Shown here: in pieces, positions 51,830-64,000 of the stretch
Layout of the letters: each line of letters starts with the position of its first letter
Position numbering within the stretch: the stretch's first letter is position 1
Origin: Liolophura sinensis
Lineage: Eukaryota; Mollusca; Polyplacophora; Chitonida; Chitonidae
Reading direction: 5' to 3'
DNA length: 64,000 nt
Assembly (NCBI RefSeq): GCF_032854445.1
Contig: NC_088303.1
Location: 25,863,501-25,927,500 of the forward strand
Program-made: the position numbers and the translations under genes
Notes under the pieces: model-generated
What the model saw: the letters and a program-made list of their open reading frames with translations, nothing else
Databases searched by the model: none
What the model was told of the DNA's origin: nothing

Positions 51830-53410
51830 TCGGGTTACCTGGCTAAATAAGAGGGTCCCAACTCAATTACCTGGAATCCAAGAATACCTGCAGTTGTTGT
51901 ACCTATTGTCTGGTCATTTACTTTAAGTGTTCAAAGGTGTTACAAAAACTGTCAATTAACACTGGAAAGAAGTCAAGAAGTTCACATTCTTTGAATTTCC
52001 TTTTCACAAGTCAATGCATATCCTTACCTGGATTTTCAACAACAATGTCATCAATAGGCCTAACTGTGTCAACCAATTGACACCTTACCAATGAATCTAC
52101 AGCAGTCACATACAGGTGAGAAACAAGTCAACATAACCACTTAATGTCATTATTTCACCAGTCTTACCACACCTGTAATCCCAATTATTTAAAGCAAGAG
52201 TAGTCCTCAGGTGTGACTTCATTAGTCTAATAGTGACAAAATACAATCGCATTGCACTGGGCAGCCCAACTTTTCACACATGTTTAGAAAATTTCCAGAA
52301 ACCTGGTTATAACTTGGGTTTCTCCTAGCCAATGAAGTTAGGAGTTTAATGAAAGGTCATGATTGAAATAACCAGTTAATTTACTGTTGGTGCAACATAC
52401 TAAATAAATCTCTACAAGGCTACATGAGCAAACACTAACATGTAATTAATGGAAAGTTAAACAATTCCTTCCCTTACTTTTAATATCTGTGAGTTTAAGT
52501 GCACATAAGAGTGTGAAATTAGTGTTAGTTAATATGCACCCTTCCAAAAGGGAAATAACCAAGTAGTCAGAGCCTTAACTGAATAATAATTCAATAACTT
52601 CACAATACAAGTACAATCAAATGCAGAATAACTGCCAAAATCAAAACTTTCACAGTGCTCTTTTTCTGTGATATGAGGCGCTGTTCCAGTCCTTCCCTGT
52701 TTCTAACTTTCATACACGTTTACCTTGAACTGTGTTTTAGCCAGAAATAGGATACCTGTGACAAGTGAGCTCTTTGAAAAATATCATCGTCTTACATGAT
52801 AACTTTTTCACCAGAATTAAGTCTATCCAGCAAAGCACACCTGTAATCAATGATATCAAAGCTACATATACAGGTGTGGCAGTAATCCCTGCTACAACTT
52901 CCACCTGCCTTTAACTCTGTCAGTATAGCCCAGTAAGGTGTTTCTCTGTTTTACTTTGTTCTTAGATTTGAAAAAAAAAAACAAGACAAGATCCTTTTCA
53001 CAATATCAATAACTGCATGTTCTTTTAAATACTAAAGCACACTCAATTTTTGTTGTATCGATGACCCAAAGAAAAATTCCCATTCTCTCAAACAACAATT
53101 TTGATTTCATTATTACTTGAATCAGTTTGAAAACACTGTGATATCAAAATAATAAAATGACATCAAATTATACAAGGCAATACTAAAGCTTTCAGATAAA
53201 ATATGTCACTAATAATAATTATTACATTCTGTCAATTTTTTCCCCAGTGTTTTTATATTTTTTGTCAGTTTTTTTCCATCATATTTGCAACCCCTGGTGA
53301 GCCTGGACAGAGCAGAGAGCCAGAGAAGAGGTGTGGTAAGATGTGACAGGATAGAGAGGGTAAAAGCCATATTGACTCAGCTGCCCTGCTGACGATAGGT
53401 CTACCTGTCA
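51830..53410. promoter_or_regulatory. Cluster of CAGGTR E-boxes
   Basis: I count twelve CAGGTA/CAGGTG or reverse-complement hexamers here, seven of them in 51835-52215. Uniform sequence would give about one per kb. CAGGTR is the site of Snail and ZEB zinc-finger repressors and of some bHLH activators. CAGGTA also resembles a splice donor, so some may be decoys. Confidence 0.3.
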
Positions 53411-53794
53411 GGGGTCACCTTCTAATAACCATCCGCATACTTCCTTTGTACATCAGAACAACATACTTTGTGGGGTTTAAAACCGCCTTAGCAGAACGCA
53501 AGACCACAAGAGAACAAAGCAAAAAAATAATCCTTAAGACTCATTATTTGTTAAGTCAGTTTGACGTTTTCTTTATGTCAAAAATGTCTATCATAGAACT
53601 GCTCAGAACATTTTCTAACAGCGGTTTCATTATGGAGAGTCAAAATGTGAATAAAATGTTGTTGTTTTTTTCGTGTTGATTTACGATGATTTACATTCTA
53701 AAACAAATTTTACTGGAAATAAGAAAGAATAAAAACCAGACTACAATACACCATTGCTTCTGGAATAAGCTATCTATAACTCTAATAAATGTTG

Positions 53795-53883
53795 ATTTAT
53801 TTATTTATTTGATTGGTGTTCTACGCTGTACTCAAAAATATGTCACTTATACAATGACTGCCACATTATGATGACAGGAAACT
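53795..53883 (-). mobile_element. 5'-truncated SINE fragment
   Basis: The reversed tail (atttatttatttatttg) runs into 'attggtgttctacgctgtac' and then a degraded body up to 'gatgacaggaaac'. It matches the 3' end of the SINE at 58.4-58.6 kb in reverse orientation; only the last 90 bases or so remain. Confidence 0.75.
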
Positions 53884-54419
53884 AAATCTGATGATGTAGT
53901 TGGTTATGTTATTCCTATCATTAAACAAAGCTGTTCAAAATCAACAAAAGATTTTTTAAACGAAAATAACGGTAAATAAAAATCCTCAGTTTCATTCATA
54001 TCCTCCTCTTAAACTCATATGCATGCATCTACATTATAGGTACTCTAGCAACTGTCAAAGGGAAAATGTTTAACACAAATTAACCCCTTTATCAGTGTGA
54101 CTGTTCTGCCGAGTTTTGTTCCCCTCCCCACCTGCTGCAGGAAGTGATGAGGATTCGGGGAAATGGAGGCCTGATATCTCCCCCAGCCTCCGTACCTAGC
54201 TCCAGCCTCAGTGAAACACAACACTTCACCATAATAGCAGCACAACTTCACCTTCACACACAGCTGCAATGCTTCCTCCTAAACCCTTTGTTCTCCTTGT
54301 CTCTGTTTTCTATGATTTCAGCTTTGAGAGGATAATTCTTCTTTATTTTTTTTTTCACTATCGTCAGACTCTTTTTTTTTTTTTTTTTTTTTTTTAATAT
54401 TCTTTCTCTAGTCTGAATA

Positions 54420-54518
54420 CAACCCAAGAGAGAATGCAGTCAGGCAGAAGCCAACGTCTGATTGGACAATAAAACTGGCATCAGAAAAATTCAAATTCAA
54501 AAAAAAAAAAAAAAAAAA
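54420..54518 (+). mobile_element. Possible retroposed 3' end with poly(A)
   Basis: A run of 20 A (54499-54518) follows an AATAAA (in 'gacaataaaactgg') by about 25-30 bases, the arrangement of a polyadenylated transcript end. Just upstream, at 54372-54395, is a run of 24 T. This could be a short retrocopy next to another in reverse, or simple A/T slippage. No coding sequence is recognisable. Confidence 0.25.
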
Positions 54519-56043
54519 TGCATGTTGCATGAATCACATTTCATTCTTTCTTTAGTCGTCAAATTTGCAAAATAGAGGATGAACAAAACCAAATTAGACT
54601 TCTGCACAACAAACGCTCCTGGCTGCTGCGCAACAATCGGGCAAGCTACACAGAATCATTAAGATATGAGAATCTGAATAAATCATCATATTCATGTACT
54701 TTGATGTGGAATGGCTAAAATTTGTCATCATACTTGTGGCTGAATCAGTGAAAGCAGGCATACAACAAAATGATATCTACAATCACAATATGACAAATAA
54801 CAACATAAAAGCATGCTATAACATAAAAATAAAGGTTACAGGCTAAATACTAGACTAAACTGATTAGTAATCACAGTGTTTATGTTTTCATTTAGAGCAC
54901 CTTTTTAAAAACTAAAAAAACAGTACTTAAGTTTATTAATTTTTCAATTAAAATGAAGATAAAAAAAAAGGTTGATCAGTACATCTGGCTTTCAATACCA
55001 CTCAAAAGGTCAGATCTGTTCATTGTGCTAACCACATCACACAATACGGATCACAGCAGTCCAGTACTGTAGCTTTAGTATCCAAATTAGTGTCCGCTGT
55101 AGGAATACAAGTGCACTAACATATAATCAATAATTCGAGAGTAATTTTTTGTAAAACCTATACCAAACATATTGAGATTTCGGCTAACACATTCTAGAAC
55201 TGACTTTTAGACATTTTCTTCACACATATATCTAGGGTAACCAGAAATCCCAGTGGTTTCCAAAACCGCATCACTGGTAAACTTAAGACATGACGAAACC
55301 ATAAAATCCACTAAAGCTAAAAAAACAGCTAAAACAAAAAAAGGTTTTTTTTCTCTTTTCTTGACAAAAAGCTTTGAATTTTCTTACACAAAAAGGTTTT
55401 ACAATGTAACTTATCACTGGATAAGAGACTAAACTGATCTGGTATCTAGCTTTACAGGTAACAAAAAAACTGAAAGAAAAACAAGAAATAACATGATCCC
55501 TTACAAGAAGGAGAATGTCGTGTCTCTCCACAACACAAGTTTTCCCTCAAGTTTTCCTGACGTATGTAAGCATTTTGCTACAGCCCTCATCAAAAATCCT
55601 ACCCTGGGTAAGTAATCCAGAAGACAATAGCCTGTTTCAATTTATCCCAACAGAAACTTTTGGCTATATCAAATATTTTCCTTCTTCAGTGAAAACAAGT
55701 TTTTTGGGAGATAAATGTATCCAGCACTTCACAGTTGTCACCTCCTCCGAGGACAATGTGTCCGCAGGGAATTGTAGTCAAGATCCGAGAAATGTCACCT
55801 TTCACATCATGCAGTATCTGATAGCAACAGAAGGGCAATCATCGCTTCACATCTGAGGTATGTCTAAGTCAGTGAGACCTGGCCTCTAGTAGCTGGCACA
55901 CACTTGCTATGACATCAGCGTGTGATTTCGCATATATAGCTTCAGGACAAATAAATGATAACTAATCACAGCCAATCGGTATTGTGTGACAAGCCTGTTT
56001 GTAAACAACTGGTTCCTTCATTAGAAAAAAAAGTAGAGCATCA

Positions 56044-56193
56044 ATGACAGTGTGATAGTTAGCAAATGGTTATACATGACTGGTGAAATACTGGTTGAAA
56101 AATGGTCACATGTAACTGGTTGAAATATGACCTAGTGTCAATTTAGGGTTCAGTTCTAACTATTCAAGTAAATGCTTAAACAATAGCAAATTA
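56044..56193 (+). repeat. Unnamed dispersed repeat, copy 2
   Basis: Shares ordered blocks with the copy near 32.1 kb: 'atgacagtgtgata', 'actggtgaaata', 'tgacct', 'gttctaactattcaagtaaa' and 'tagcaaatta'. It contains an extra internal segment with a small duplication ('actggttgaaa' twice). Unknown class, presumably a short interspersed element. Confidence 0.6.
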
Positions 56194-57189
56194 CATACCC
56201 CACAACAACTTGACTTTAGCAGAATGTGGGTTAATAATTAAAAAAAAACAACAAATGGAATGACGTTAAATGGGATTTATTAGACATCAATGGTCCAGAA
56301 CTGCACAAAATGCTGATTGTCAATTTTAGTAGACATGCTTAGCTCTCCAGAACACAAACTGACATATACCTTGTTACTGTTGACTAACTTAATTCAAATG
56401 CTGATTGTTGTCGACTACATACTAGGACTCGATCTACAACCGTGTACAGTGCTGCTACAACACTATAAAAATCATTTTCAACTTTTTCTGGCAAATCTGG
56501 GTCCACTTTCATAAGACCTTACAAACGATTGTTACTAAAGCTCTCTTGCAAATCAAGCTGTCTTACCTAAGATTTTACAATCACGAGATGATTTCTGGAA
56601 AAAGTTCCACAGACAAGAAAATGTATTCACACTGCTTTCATTTAAAGGCCCCACATCATGTTATGGTACTCCAACCTACTATATCTGGCATGAAACACCA
56701 ATGAAATAAAACATTATAATATTTGCTTATGAAAAATTGCTAAGAAAATGTTGAGTTTTGTTAAAGAAATCCTTGTCCACAAACTATCCTATTCTTACAC
56801 ATACATGTAGTAAAAGATCATTCAGTCGCACAACTCTACCCAACTTACTTCTAGCTAGTTCTAACCAGTTGTTTTTAGGAAGATGACATTTCAAGCAATT
56901 ATGGGTATGCTGCATAGCCCTTAAGAATTTGTACAAAACAGCAGGTTTTCAAAAAGCAGCTCGAGGAATTCACATATGTGATCTGTAAATTATTGAATGC
57001 ATTTGAAATTTTTAAACCACTGACACACAATCAATGAAATGAAACTTTCTGCAAAATGAATAAGAACGATTTTTAAACAAAGAGATTTCATCTACACAAT
57101 CACCCCTGTGACTGGATGCCTGTAACATACGCTCAAGAAAAGCGAAAAGAAACAGGGAGCTTGGGGGAAGAAAGCACAGCACTTTGGCA

Positions 57190-57680
57190 AAGTTTTATGA
57201 AGAAATCAATACTTAATAAAGGCTAATCAGTGAAATTGATTACTTCGATCGCTAATTAAAGATTCTGGCAACAATGCTATGAGGACGTCTACTTTAACGA
57301 AGGATGCTCTGGTATAGATTATTGGGCTCATCCGTTAACGAAGAGGATGTCTTCCCACCTGTCATCAGGTTTCACACCTGTATTTACAGGTATCGAGGAG
57401 CAGACAGGTAAACAGATGATGTCTGACAGCTTCTCATCTCTTTGCAACTCTTCATTTTCCTAATTGACAATTGCAGATAAATTTGTACAGTGTGCTCCGT
57501 TAGCCAGCCAGGAAAAAACAAAGCAGTGCCAGTGTGTTTGTTTATCATCATTCCCAATCTCACAGCCCAAATATTCTGACCTTGTCGTGGCAACACCGTA
57601 GGAGCCTAATTAATGCTGACGTGTTAACGAAGACACGTCATGTATACCTGTAACTTATGTCTAATGACAGCATTAATTAC
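57190..57680. promoter_or_regulatory. Regulatory-looking block with E-box and homeodomain cores
   Basis: Four CAGGTR-type hexamers fall in about 50 bases (57357-57409), between clusters of TAAT cores (gctaattaaag near 57251, gcctaattaatgc near 57603). Less AT-rich than its flanks and without simple repeats. Candidate enhancer by texture. Confidence 0.3.
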
Positions 57681-58413
57681 TTTATCTATGTTGGGGTTTT
57701 TTTGTTCATATCAATAATGGTTCTTTAACTTGACAAAAGGAAAACAAAAAAAAAAACAAAGTCATGATTACAGATTAATCAAAACAATTTATTAGATAAT
57801 GGAGCATGTTCAGTCTGAGCATTGTGCATGCCTGTAACTGTATGTCATATTTTCTTATATACTAATACTTACAGGAGGTAAACTGGAAACAATCTACATT
57901 CATTTGAAAAAGTCAAATGGCATTAACAATAATAATAGGGGATTTGCGTTCGAACTCTTTTATCGATGAAGGTAGAAAGAGTCCAACTGTATCATGTGAC
58001 CTGTCAAAAATGTCAGGTAACTATTTTTGATCACATTCACTGTGACGTGAGTGTCTTACAAAGGTGTCATAAGGAGTCATTTGGAGTAGAGGAATGATGG
58101 AAAAAATTGAGAACGTTTGTGCACTTGAAAAGTTTCTAAAGAAAAGAAGTGTCATTTGTGCCACTCGAAAAAGGGTAAGGCAGGTGATTGGTAAATTAAT
58201 GTTAACTAGGTTGTATAACATTTTTCACAAGTCACATGACACAGCAGGACTGCTTTTACCTTTGCAGACAAAAGAGTTCCAACTCGAGACTCCCATATTA
58301 AATTTTTACCTGTGTTAGTAAAACGTATACAAATAAAAAATAAATAAACACCGTAAACAAACAAATACTGCATTTGACATGAGCTTAATTCAAACAAACC
58401 AGGAGACTCTCAC

Positions 58414-58620
58414 CAATGCAGTCTCTGTGAGTTCAAATCCAGCTCATGCTGGCTTCCTCTCCGGCCATACGTGAGAAAGTCTGGCACCAACCTGCTGATG
58501 GTCGTGGGTTTTCCCATGGCTCTGCCTGATTTCCTCCCACCATAATGCTGTTCGCCGTCGTATAAGTGAAATATTCTTGAGTATGGCGTAAAACACCAAT
58601 CAAATAAATAAATTAATTAA
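58414..58620 (+). mobile_element. tRNA-derived SINE, mollusc-type 3' domain
   Basis: The element has a B-box-like sequence (gagttcaaatcc, about 58429-58440), then a conserved body including 'gctggcttcctctccggcc', 'tggtcgtgggtttt' and 'tgatttcctcccaccataat', and ends with 'gagtatggcgtaaaacac', 'caatcaaat' and an AAATAAATAAAT-type tail. The head upstream of the B box is unclear, so it may be truncated at the 5' end. SINEs are copied by LINE reverse transcriptase and encode no protein. This is the most complete of the copies in the window and the main clue to the host group. Confidence 0.85.
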
Positions 58621-59454
58621 TTCAAACATTCAAAAAGTTGTTAAATTTCCTACAACCATGAAATATTTTTCAAGATCTTTACTGAATACTTGTTCAAAGC
58701 TTTTGTCTGTTATCAAAAAATTCCTGTCAATCTATTCTAATGATAATATTTTATTAGCAAATGCCAGGGAGTATTCCATCCTTCCTGTAGTTAACTATAA
58801 GGTTTTGTCACAATGTATAGTAGATTCATTAAGACGCACATATGTGAAAATCCTATACACAACTGTCAGCCATACATGTAGCCCTATCTGACAATCATCA
58901 CCTCTTAATTACTCCATAGTGAAGATATTTTTCCTACTGTGTCATTACTGGGCTTTGATTTATTTAATGTATTGTGTCAATGTAAGAAATAATTTTTCAT
59001 TATTAAGTATATTGACAATACTTAAGGTACCCATGTCCTCAACTTGCACCCGCCCCATAATTCATGGATCTGCCTCACCTCTGGGTACCCCCTCTACCCC
59101 TAAGACTAACTTCAGAAGAGCCCCAATCTTCTCAGGTAAGGGGCCAAAAGACGGAACATCCAGGTGAATAGTACATTCATGGTGCACTGCCTCCAGACTG
59201 ATCAAATTATAGGGGGTGTTCAACAATATATTTATTGTTTCCTAGGCTCAAAGGCAAATTTATAAAGTTGATGAGGGGAAGTTGATCAACATGCTGCGAA
59301 GTGTTCACCAGGGGAAACCTGCTGCGATGAACAGTTCTCTTGTTATGTACCAAAGGCCCCCTGCCATCCAATAGCTGTATGTTAGCTACACTGACACGGG
59401 CCTGTCTAAATTCCTCTCTAAATTCCGGCACAGATAAACATGCAGGATGTGAAT

Positions 59455-59530
59455 GGCCTCACAGCGCGGCAGCAGAAGCACGCCTGAACCACTGGGACTG
59501 TGGGTTGATCCCCATACCTCTCACCTCTTC
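59455..59530 (+). mobile_element. Possible tRNA-derived SINE head
   Basis: An A-box-like stretch (gcgcggcagcagaagcac) and a B-box-like stretch (gggttgatcccc) lie at tRNA-like spacing. Pairing into a full cloverleaf is not evident and no discriminating tail follows, so a decayed tRNA-derived element is more likely than a tRNA gene. Confidence 0.3.
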
Positions 59531-60049
59531 GTTAACCTGGGGTAAACAGCCTGCCGTTTAACCACCCACCTAATTAATGACCAACATCAATGAATGAATC
59601 ACCTGGCCAGCTGTAGACGGCCTCATCACCTTCACCTTAGTGGCCTTCACAGGTAATATTGGAGCAGGGTTTCATGGAATGATTTTAGTTTTAATCGATT
59701 TGCCTGAAATTCAACATGATTTCCAATAAATTTAAGAAACTGAGCTACAAACTAAATATATTCATAGTCTAGCACAACCTATATCTACTTTCAAAGAACG
59801 GTACATGTAGGTATCAGACAGGAATTTTTAATTTCAATTTTTATACACCTTAAAATTCAAATTTTGAGTTGCAAAACTATGGCAATCTTTTACTTTAAAA
59901 CATACCACAATGTCCTAATGTTTGAAAGAAAATTCATTACACGAAACCACATCGTGCTGTGCTTTTCAGTACCCATTCAAACTCACTTCTCCCTTCTCTA
60001 AATCGTTGCATATGTATAAAGTACTGGTATCCATTTTAGGATTTCTTGT

Positions 60050-60062
60050 GGGGGGGGGGGGG
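60050..60062 (+). repeat. G13 homopolymer
   Basis: Thirteen consecutive G; length calls in such runs are error-prone. Confidence 0.9.
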
Positions 60063-60991
60063 AGAATAGAAATAGTAATAATTCATATTCTGAAAATGAT
60101 CGTGAGGTGTTCAGGTCGGACAAAGAGTACTGAAGATCTGCACAAGAAACAGTTACTTATAAGATCTTAAATATTTGTGATTCATACTTAAATCTTGTTA
60201 AAAAAAAATCATGAAACTAATCTTATTTTTAACTGGAAATTGAAGTATGCTTCTCTACACAGGCATTACGATGTCATACATATCGGAAACTTTTTCAACT
60301 CTCAAGCTCTTTTTACTGGACAAGAAACAAATGAGCAGGTCCAATACATTGTGATACAGTTTTACAAATACACTGTGCCACCTTGAATATGCGTAATACA
60401 GAAGTTGGTCATTTTTTTTTTCTTTATAATTCAAGCAAATACACTGAGGCAAACACACCATCTCTACACGGCAAAGATGTATTGTGACCAAGGCAATACT
60501 CTTTTATACTCATCTGTCAACTGCTAAACCTGTTTTCTTTAAATATTAAACACCTTTCAGTTCCATTGGTTGTTTGTCATGCAGTTAAGAGTTTAGGGGT
60601 TTCAGTATATTTATTTTTTACTCTTTTAGCTCATTTAACTGGTTATTAACAATGATCCAATCAGTAACATGACATGTTACACACAGACGAATCAGCAAGA
60701 ATAGAATTAAGCAACTTGACTTAATTTTCTGATAAATTTATTTGTGTTGACTGATTGGTTAATAAAGTCATATTTATAGGACAGTGACTATGTCACGGTT
60801 TATTCATGTATTTTTAAACCGATTGGTACAATGGATGACAGACTTGTATAATTAACAACCATTTCCTACATGTTTGATAGCTGTGTAGACTAATTTTATC
60901 TATCTACAAAAATGAAAATATATGCAAATTTAAGAATTTGATTTTGGAGGCAAAATACTGTGTAGGCTGCTTCATAATTTTATTTGAGCAG

Positions 60992-60995
<4 letters not shown>

Positions 60996-61049
<54 letters not shown>
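60996..61049. repeat. (AT)27 microsatellite
   Basis: Fifty-four uninterrupted bases of alternating A and T. Long uninterrupted AT arrays are usually highly variable in length and can extrude cruciforms. Confidence 0.97.
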
Positions 61050-61053
<4 letters not shown>

Positions 61054-64000
61054 AAAACATATTTCATGTGCATGTAATGTATCCTCTTGAAAGATAAAGC
61101 TTTTATTACGACCATTATTATATTAAAACATAAGGATGTTTGGTAGTCTAAAATAGAGCAATGATTTGTGAAATACTAAATTCAAGATGTACAAAAAAGA
61201 ATCTAGTGAAGTTGAGGACATCTTGGCTTTGGCAACCTCTTCTTACTTAACAAACTTCTGTCAAATTTCATTTATAAGGCATCAAAACTTGTCAGTGTGA
61301 AGCCCTAGGATGACACTGGGAGATTACAGACAGCAAAGATGTGCTTTTGCATTCTGATCATTGTCTGCAGCTATCAGATAGAATGTCAAGCTGTCCGCAA
61401 GGCTAGCAGCCATTTCCTTGGCTTCAGTCACGTTAAGCTTAATTTAACCACATCTGACAGCGAATTAGGATTTAATTTCTTCAACATTGCTTCGGCACCA
61501 CTGTTTCCTCTAGCCTGTGGTTTAATCACTATTGCTGACTGAGAATTTCTCGCTCTCCTCTTGAAAGGAAAGGTGATGATGGCACACAAAAATGGCTTCC
61601 TGTTAAAGTGGTAGCTCCTTCACCATTCCCTGGCCAGCTGGCTCATTCCGATGTTAGCTGGATTCGCAGACATGGTCCAATTCGTTTTGGCGTCAGACTT
61701 TATGCTGGCTTTTAGACTCTCATCATTTCGTTTAAGTCAATAATCTAATGGTTGTAATCTAATCAACAGTTCCTAGGAAGCTCCTCAAAGACAATAAAAT
61801 TTAGTTCAATCTCTGCAATCACTTGACCTTGAGTGACCTGCACTTAACCTTTCAACAGAGAGCAGAGGACAGACCTAGAACTGATAGTAACGGGGTAAAT
61901 TTCCTTTCACTTTAAAAACTAGTGGCCTTTATTGACTGAAAAATCCTAACAAATACCTCTATGTGCAGGAAATTTTCAATATTACTTTCTGAGAACATTG
62001 TCACCTTTCTTCTTTTTGAAAAAAAAAGATCTAAAACTAACTACACAGGAATTAATCAGAAAAATAAACATTTGCATATCATGTGACACAATGATGGCAC
62101 ATTTAACAGATAGCTTATAAAACCAAAAGTTCAATTCACTAACCCTCACCCTCACCCCCAACCCTACCCCACCCTCAAGGAAGATGTACATTAGTAATTG
62201 TGCAACACATCTTTGCCCATGCATACACCCCTTACTTGCTAGCCTCCCTCACATGATGTAAAATAGATCTGATTCTTGGTACAGCAGAACCAAGAGAGGG
62301 GAGCAGATCGCTACTCACATCAGTCAGACAGCGTGGAAACTGACCTGGGATCTTGGTGCTAACCCTACCCCCAGGGCTCTGTTGACCCCACATTAAAGTC
62401 CATTAGAGTCGTGCATACCTCCACCACACTATTATAAACCAAGATGTGAATTAGATACTTTTACTTATTATTTATTACACATGTTTTTTATATTCTCAAC
62501 TTTATCATGTACTCAACTCAAATATGTACACTACTGTAGTTTTTCAACCTTTCTGCATGTTTCAAGTATATGCTGAAGGCATTATTCTGTGTTCATGCAC
62601 TGATAAAACTGTACTCCATGTGAAGCCCTGAAACTGACCATTCCAACCAATGCAGTTTTGTCTCTAAAATCAAATTACAAATGTTCACAAATTGCGCTGA
62701 AATTGGCTCTTTCATAAGCGAGAAGGTTGAGGAAATAGGGTAACATGGTGACTGCTAGGTTTGCATCCTGCTATGTACACAGCTCATTTTAATACGACTT
62801 AAATACTGTGTGTGACTTTCCTCTCCTGCATGCTGTGGTCAATCACTGAGGATTTGTTTCCACATTCCTTAACAGTGTTTATATCAGCACAGCACCTTGT
62901 CTCATGTGTTTACATGTAATTGCCTGCATCTGAAGAAGTCTGTCAAGAGTGTGGGGGGGAGGCTGGGGGGGGGGGGCTGCATGGGGTACATTGCACTAGC
63001 ATAACCAAAATCAGACTAGATGTTTTAGATGTTTGTCATTCTGTCTGTGTCTGTCCGTCCATTGAACGCTGAAACTATGTACAAATTTTTGAACTACCAA
63101 GAGCAATTTAACATTATTGTACATGCATTTCGCCTGCAGTTCAGCATTTTTCAAATGAACTTTATGGAGTGATTTAAAGATTTTTTTTTTTTCATCTGAT
63201 TCATTTCTTTTCAGGAAAACTGTTGGCATTAAAAGCATAATTTCTTAAGCCTTCGTGTTCATTTTTACAAGCCAAACTTTAGGTGAAATAGAGACTTCAA
63301 GAAATAAAATAAATAATATGGACAATATAAATACATAATAGATTACAACATTTTAGGCATTACAAGTACTGCTTATCACATCCCTTGAAAAGAAAAGTTT
63401 AACACAGTTTCAAATAGCCCTAGTAACAATATGTTAAACGAATTGTAGTTCAATGGACAATCACCACAAAATAAGCATCGCCTCAGTATAAATTCAACAG
63501 GCCTTTTTCCTAGCCTTTTCAGCCTCACCATTCTAGCAAGCATCACATCTATAGCTTGTTGTGGTGACAATGGTCGGAATATATAAAAGTATACAAAATT
63601 GTGAAATGGAAGCCCTGGACCTGTTTACAGCCAACTATAGCCGACTGATGTGTTAAAAAGTTGTTGGAGGGAAGACGGGAGAATGAAGCCTAAGGACTCA
63701 GTCCCTTGGTGAGGATGACTCTGATGCCCTGGGAGGGTGAAGGGTTAATTCTGATAGATTACATTGGCACCAGATGGGAATGCTTGTTTCTCCAACTAAA
63801 TATATCTAGTATACAATCCTGGATGAATATAAAAGCCTGGACCGCAATGACAGACTAAAACATCCCTGAAACAAGTGGGGGCCATGTGTGGGCCATGGAC
63901 TGAGACACTGAGGGGAAGAGTGGTGGTTGGGGGAGAGAGGAGGGGGAGGGGGTACTGTCACACAGCCAGGCAATGGGGCATTCACTCGCAGATGATAACA
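61050..64000. other. Non-coding DNA
   Basis: No convincing exon. The minus-strand frame at 63376-63570 starts with a basic stretch (MVRLKRLGKRPVEF) but has no splice or family support. The plus strand becomes purine-rich at the very end (63660-63960). Confidence 0.5.
62950..62986 (+). other. G-run cluster, possible G-quadruplex
   Basis: Runs of 7, 12 and 4 G (62953-62959, 62965-62976, 62983-62986) are separated by short loops, enough for an intrastrand G-quadruplex on the plus strand. Confidence 0.5.

Noticed and set aside
59459-59525. tRNA gene
   Set aside because: A- and B-box-like stretches exist, but I could not fold acceptor and anticodon stems; listed only as a possible SINE head.
63376-63570. 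Frame with a basic start (MVRLKRLGKR) considered as the missing first exon of the PRDM gene
   Set aside because: Does not match the short basic first-exon peptide expected for PRDM3/16 and has no donor in the right phase.
1-64000. CRISPR array, prophage, operon or bacterial gene cluster
   Set aside because: No spaced palindromic repeats, no dense coding and clear animal repeats; the tandem arrays have no unique spacers.

Overview
This window is animal nuclear DNA, AT-rich and almost entirely non-coding. It most likely comes from a mollusc or another lophotrochozoan. The main reason is a set of copies of a tRNA-derived SINE whose 3' part (a box near 'gagtatggcgtaaaacac' followed by AAATAAATAAAT) I recognise from bivalve and gastropod genomes, plus a fragment of a second repeat with the '(gagt)n-gcttggggtttaac' block, also familiar from molluscs. 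There are no operons, ribosome binding sites or long ORFs. The longest open frames are products of tandem repeats or chance. A 200-base run of N at 22954-23153 is an assembly gap. The one feature I can defend as a protein-coding exon is on the minus strand at 39629-39975. It encodes 115 whole codons with a good acceptor and donor. The last 50 residues read as the N-terminal half of a PR/SET domain of the PRDM family and end at the family's typical Trp-Glu exon junction. Exon length, length of the region before the PR domain and spacing inside the domain fit the PRDM3/PRDM16 (MECOM) branch best, with PRDM2 as the alternative. I could not find the exon carrying the second half of the domain in the 39 kb downstream, nor a first exon in the 24 kb upstream, so the exon appears isolated inside very large introns. 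Layout: 1-16 kb is non-coding, with one old SINE (about 4.9-5.1 kb) and several blocks that look like conserved regulatory DNA (8-12 kb). 16-19 kb has a second repeat fragment, two unassigned coding-like stretches on the minus strand and a 39-bp minisatellite. 19-30 kb is non-coding with the gap and further regulatory-looking blocks (21.5-22.3, 23.2-23.8, 25.6-26.3, 30.1-30.4 kb). 30-33 kb has an identical 93-bp duplication, a 48-bp tandem repeat and one copy of an unnamed dispersed repeat. 36.8-37.4 kb has two weak exon candidates. 38.4-40.1 kb has a tetranucleotide repeat, a MITE-like element, the PRDM exon and a SINE scrap. 41-50 kb is intron-like, with a 65-bp minisatellite at 47 kb. 50-64 kb has an E-box cluster, a second copy of the dispersed repeat, the best SINE copy and an AT microsatellite. 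If the PRDM assignment is right, most of the window is intron of a developmental transcription-factor gene, and the regulatory-looking blocks are candidate enhancers of it. That link is inference. I found no evidence of a new enzymatic or defence system here.
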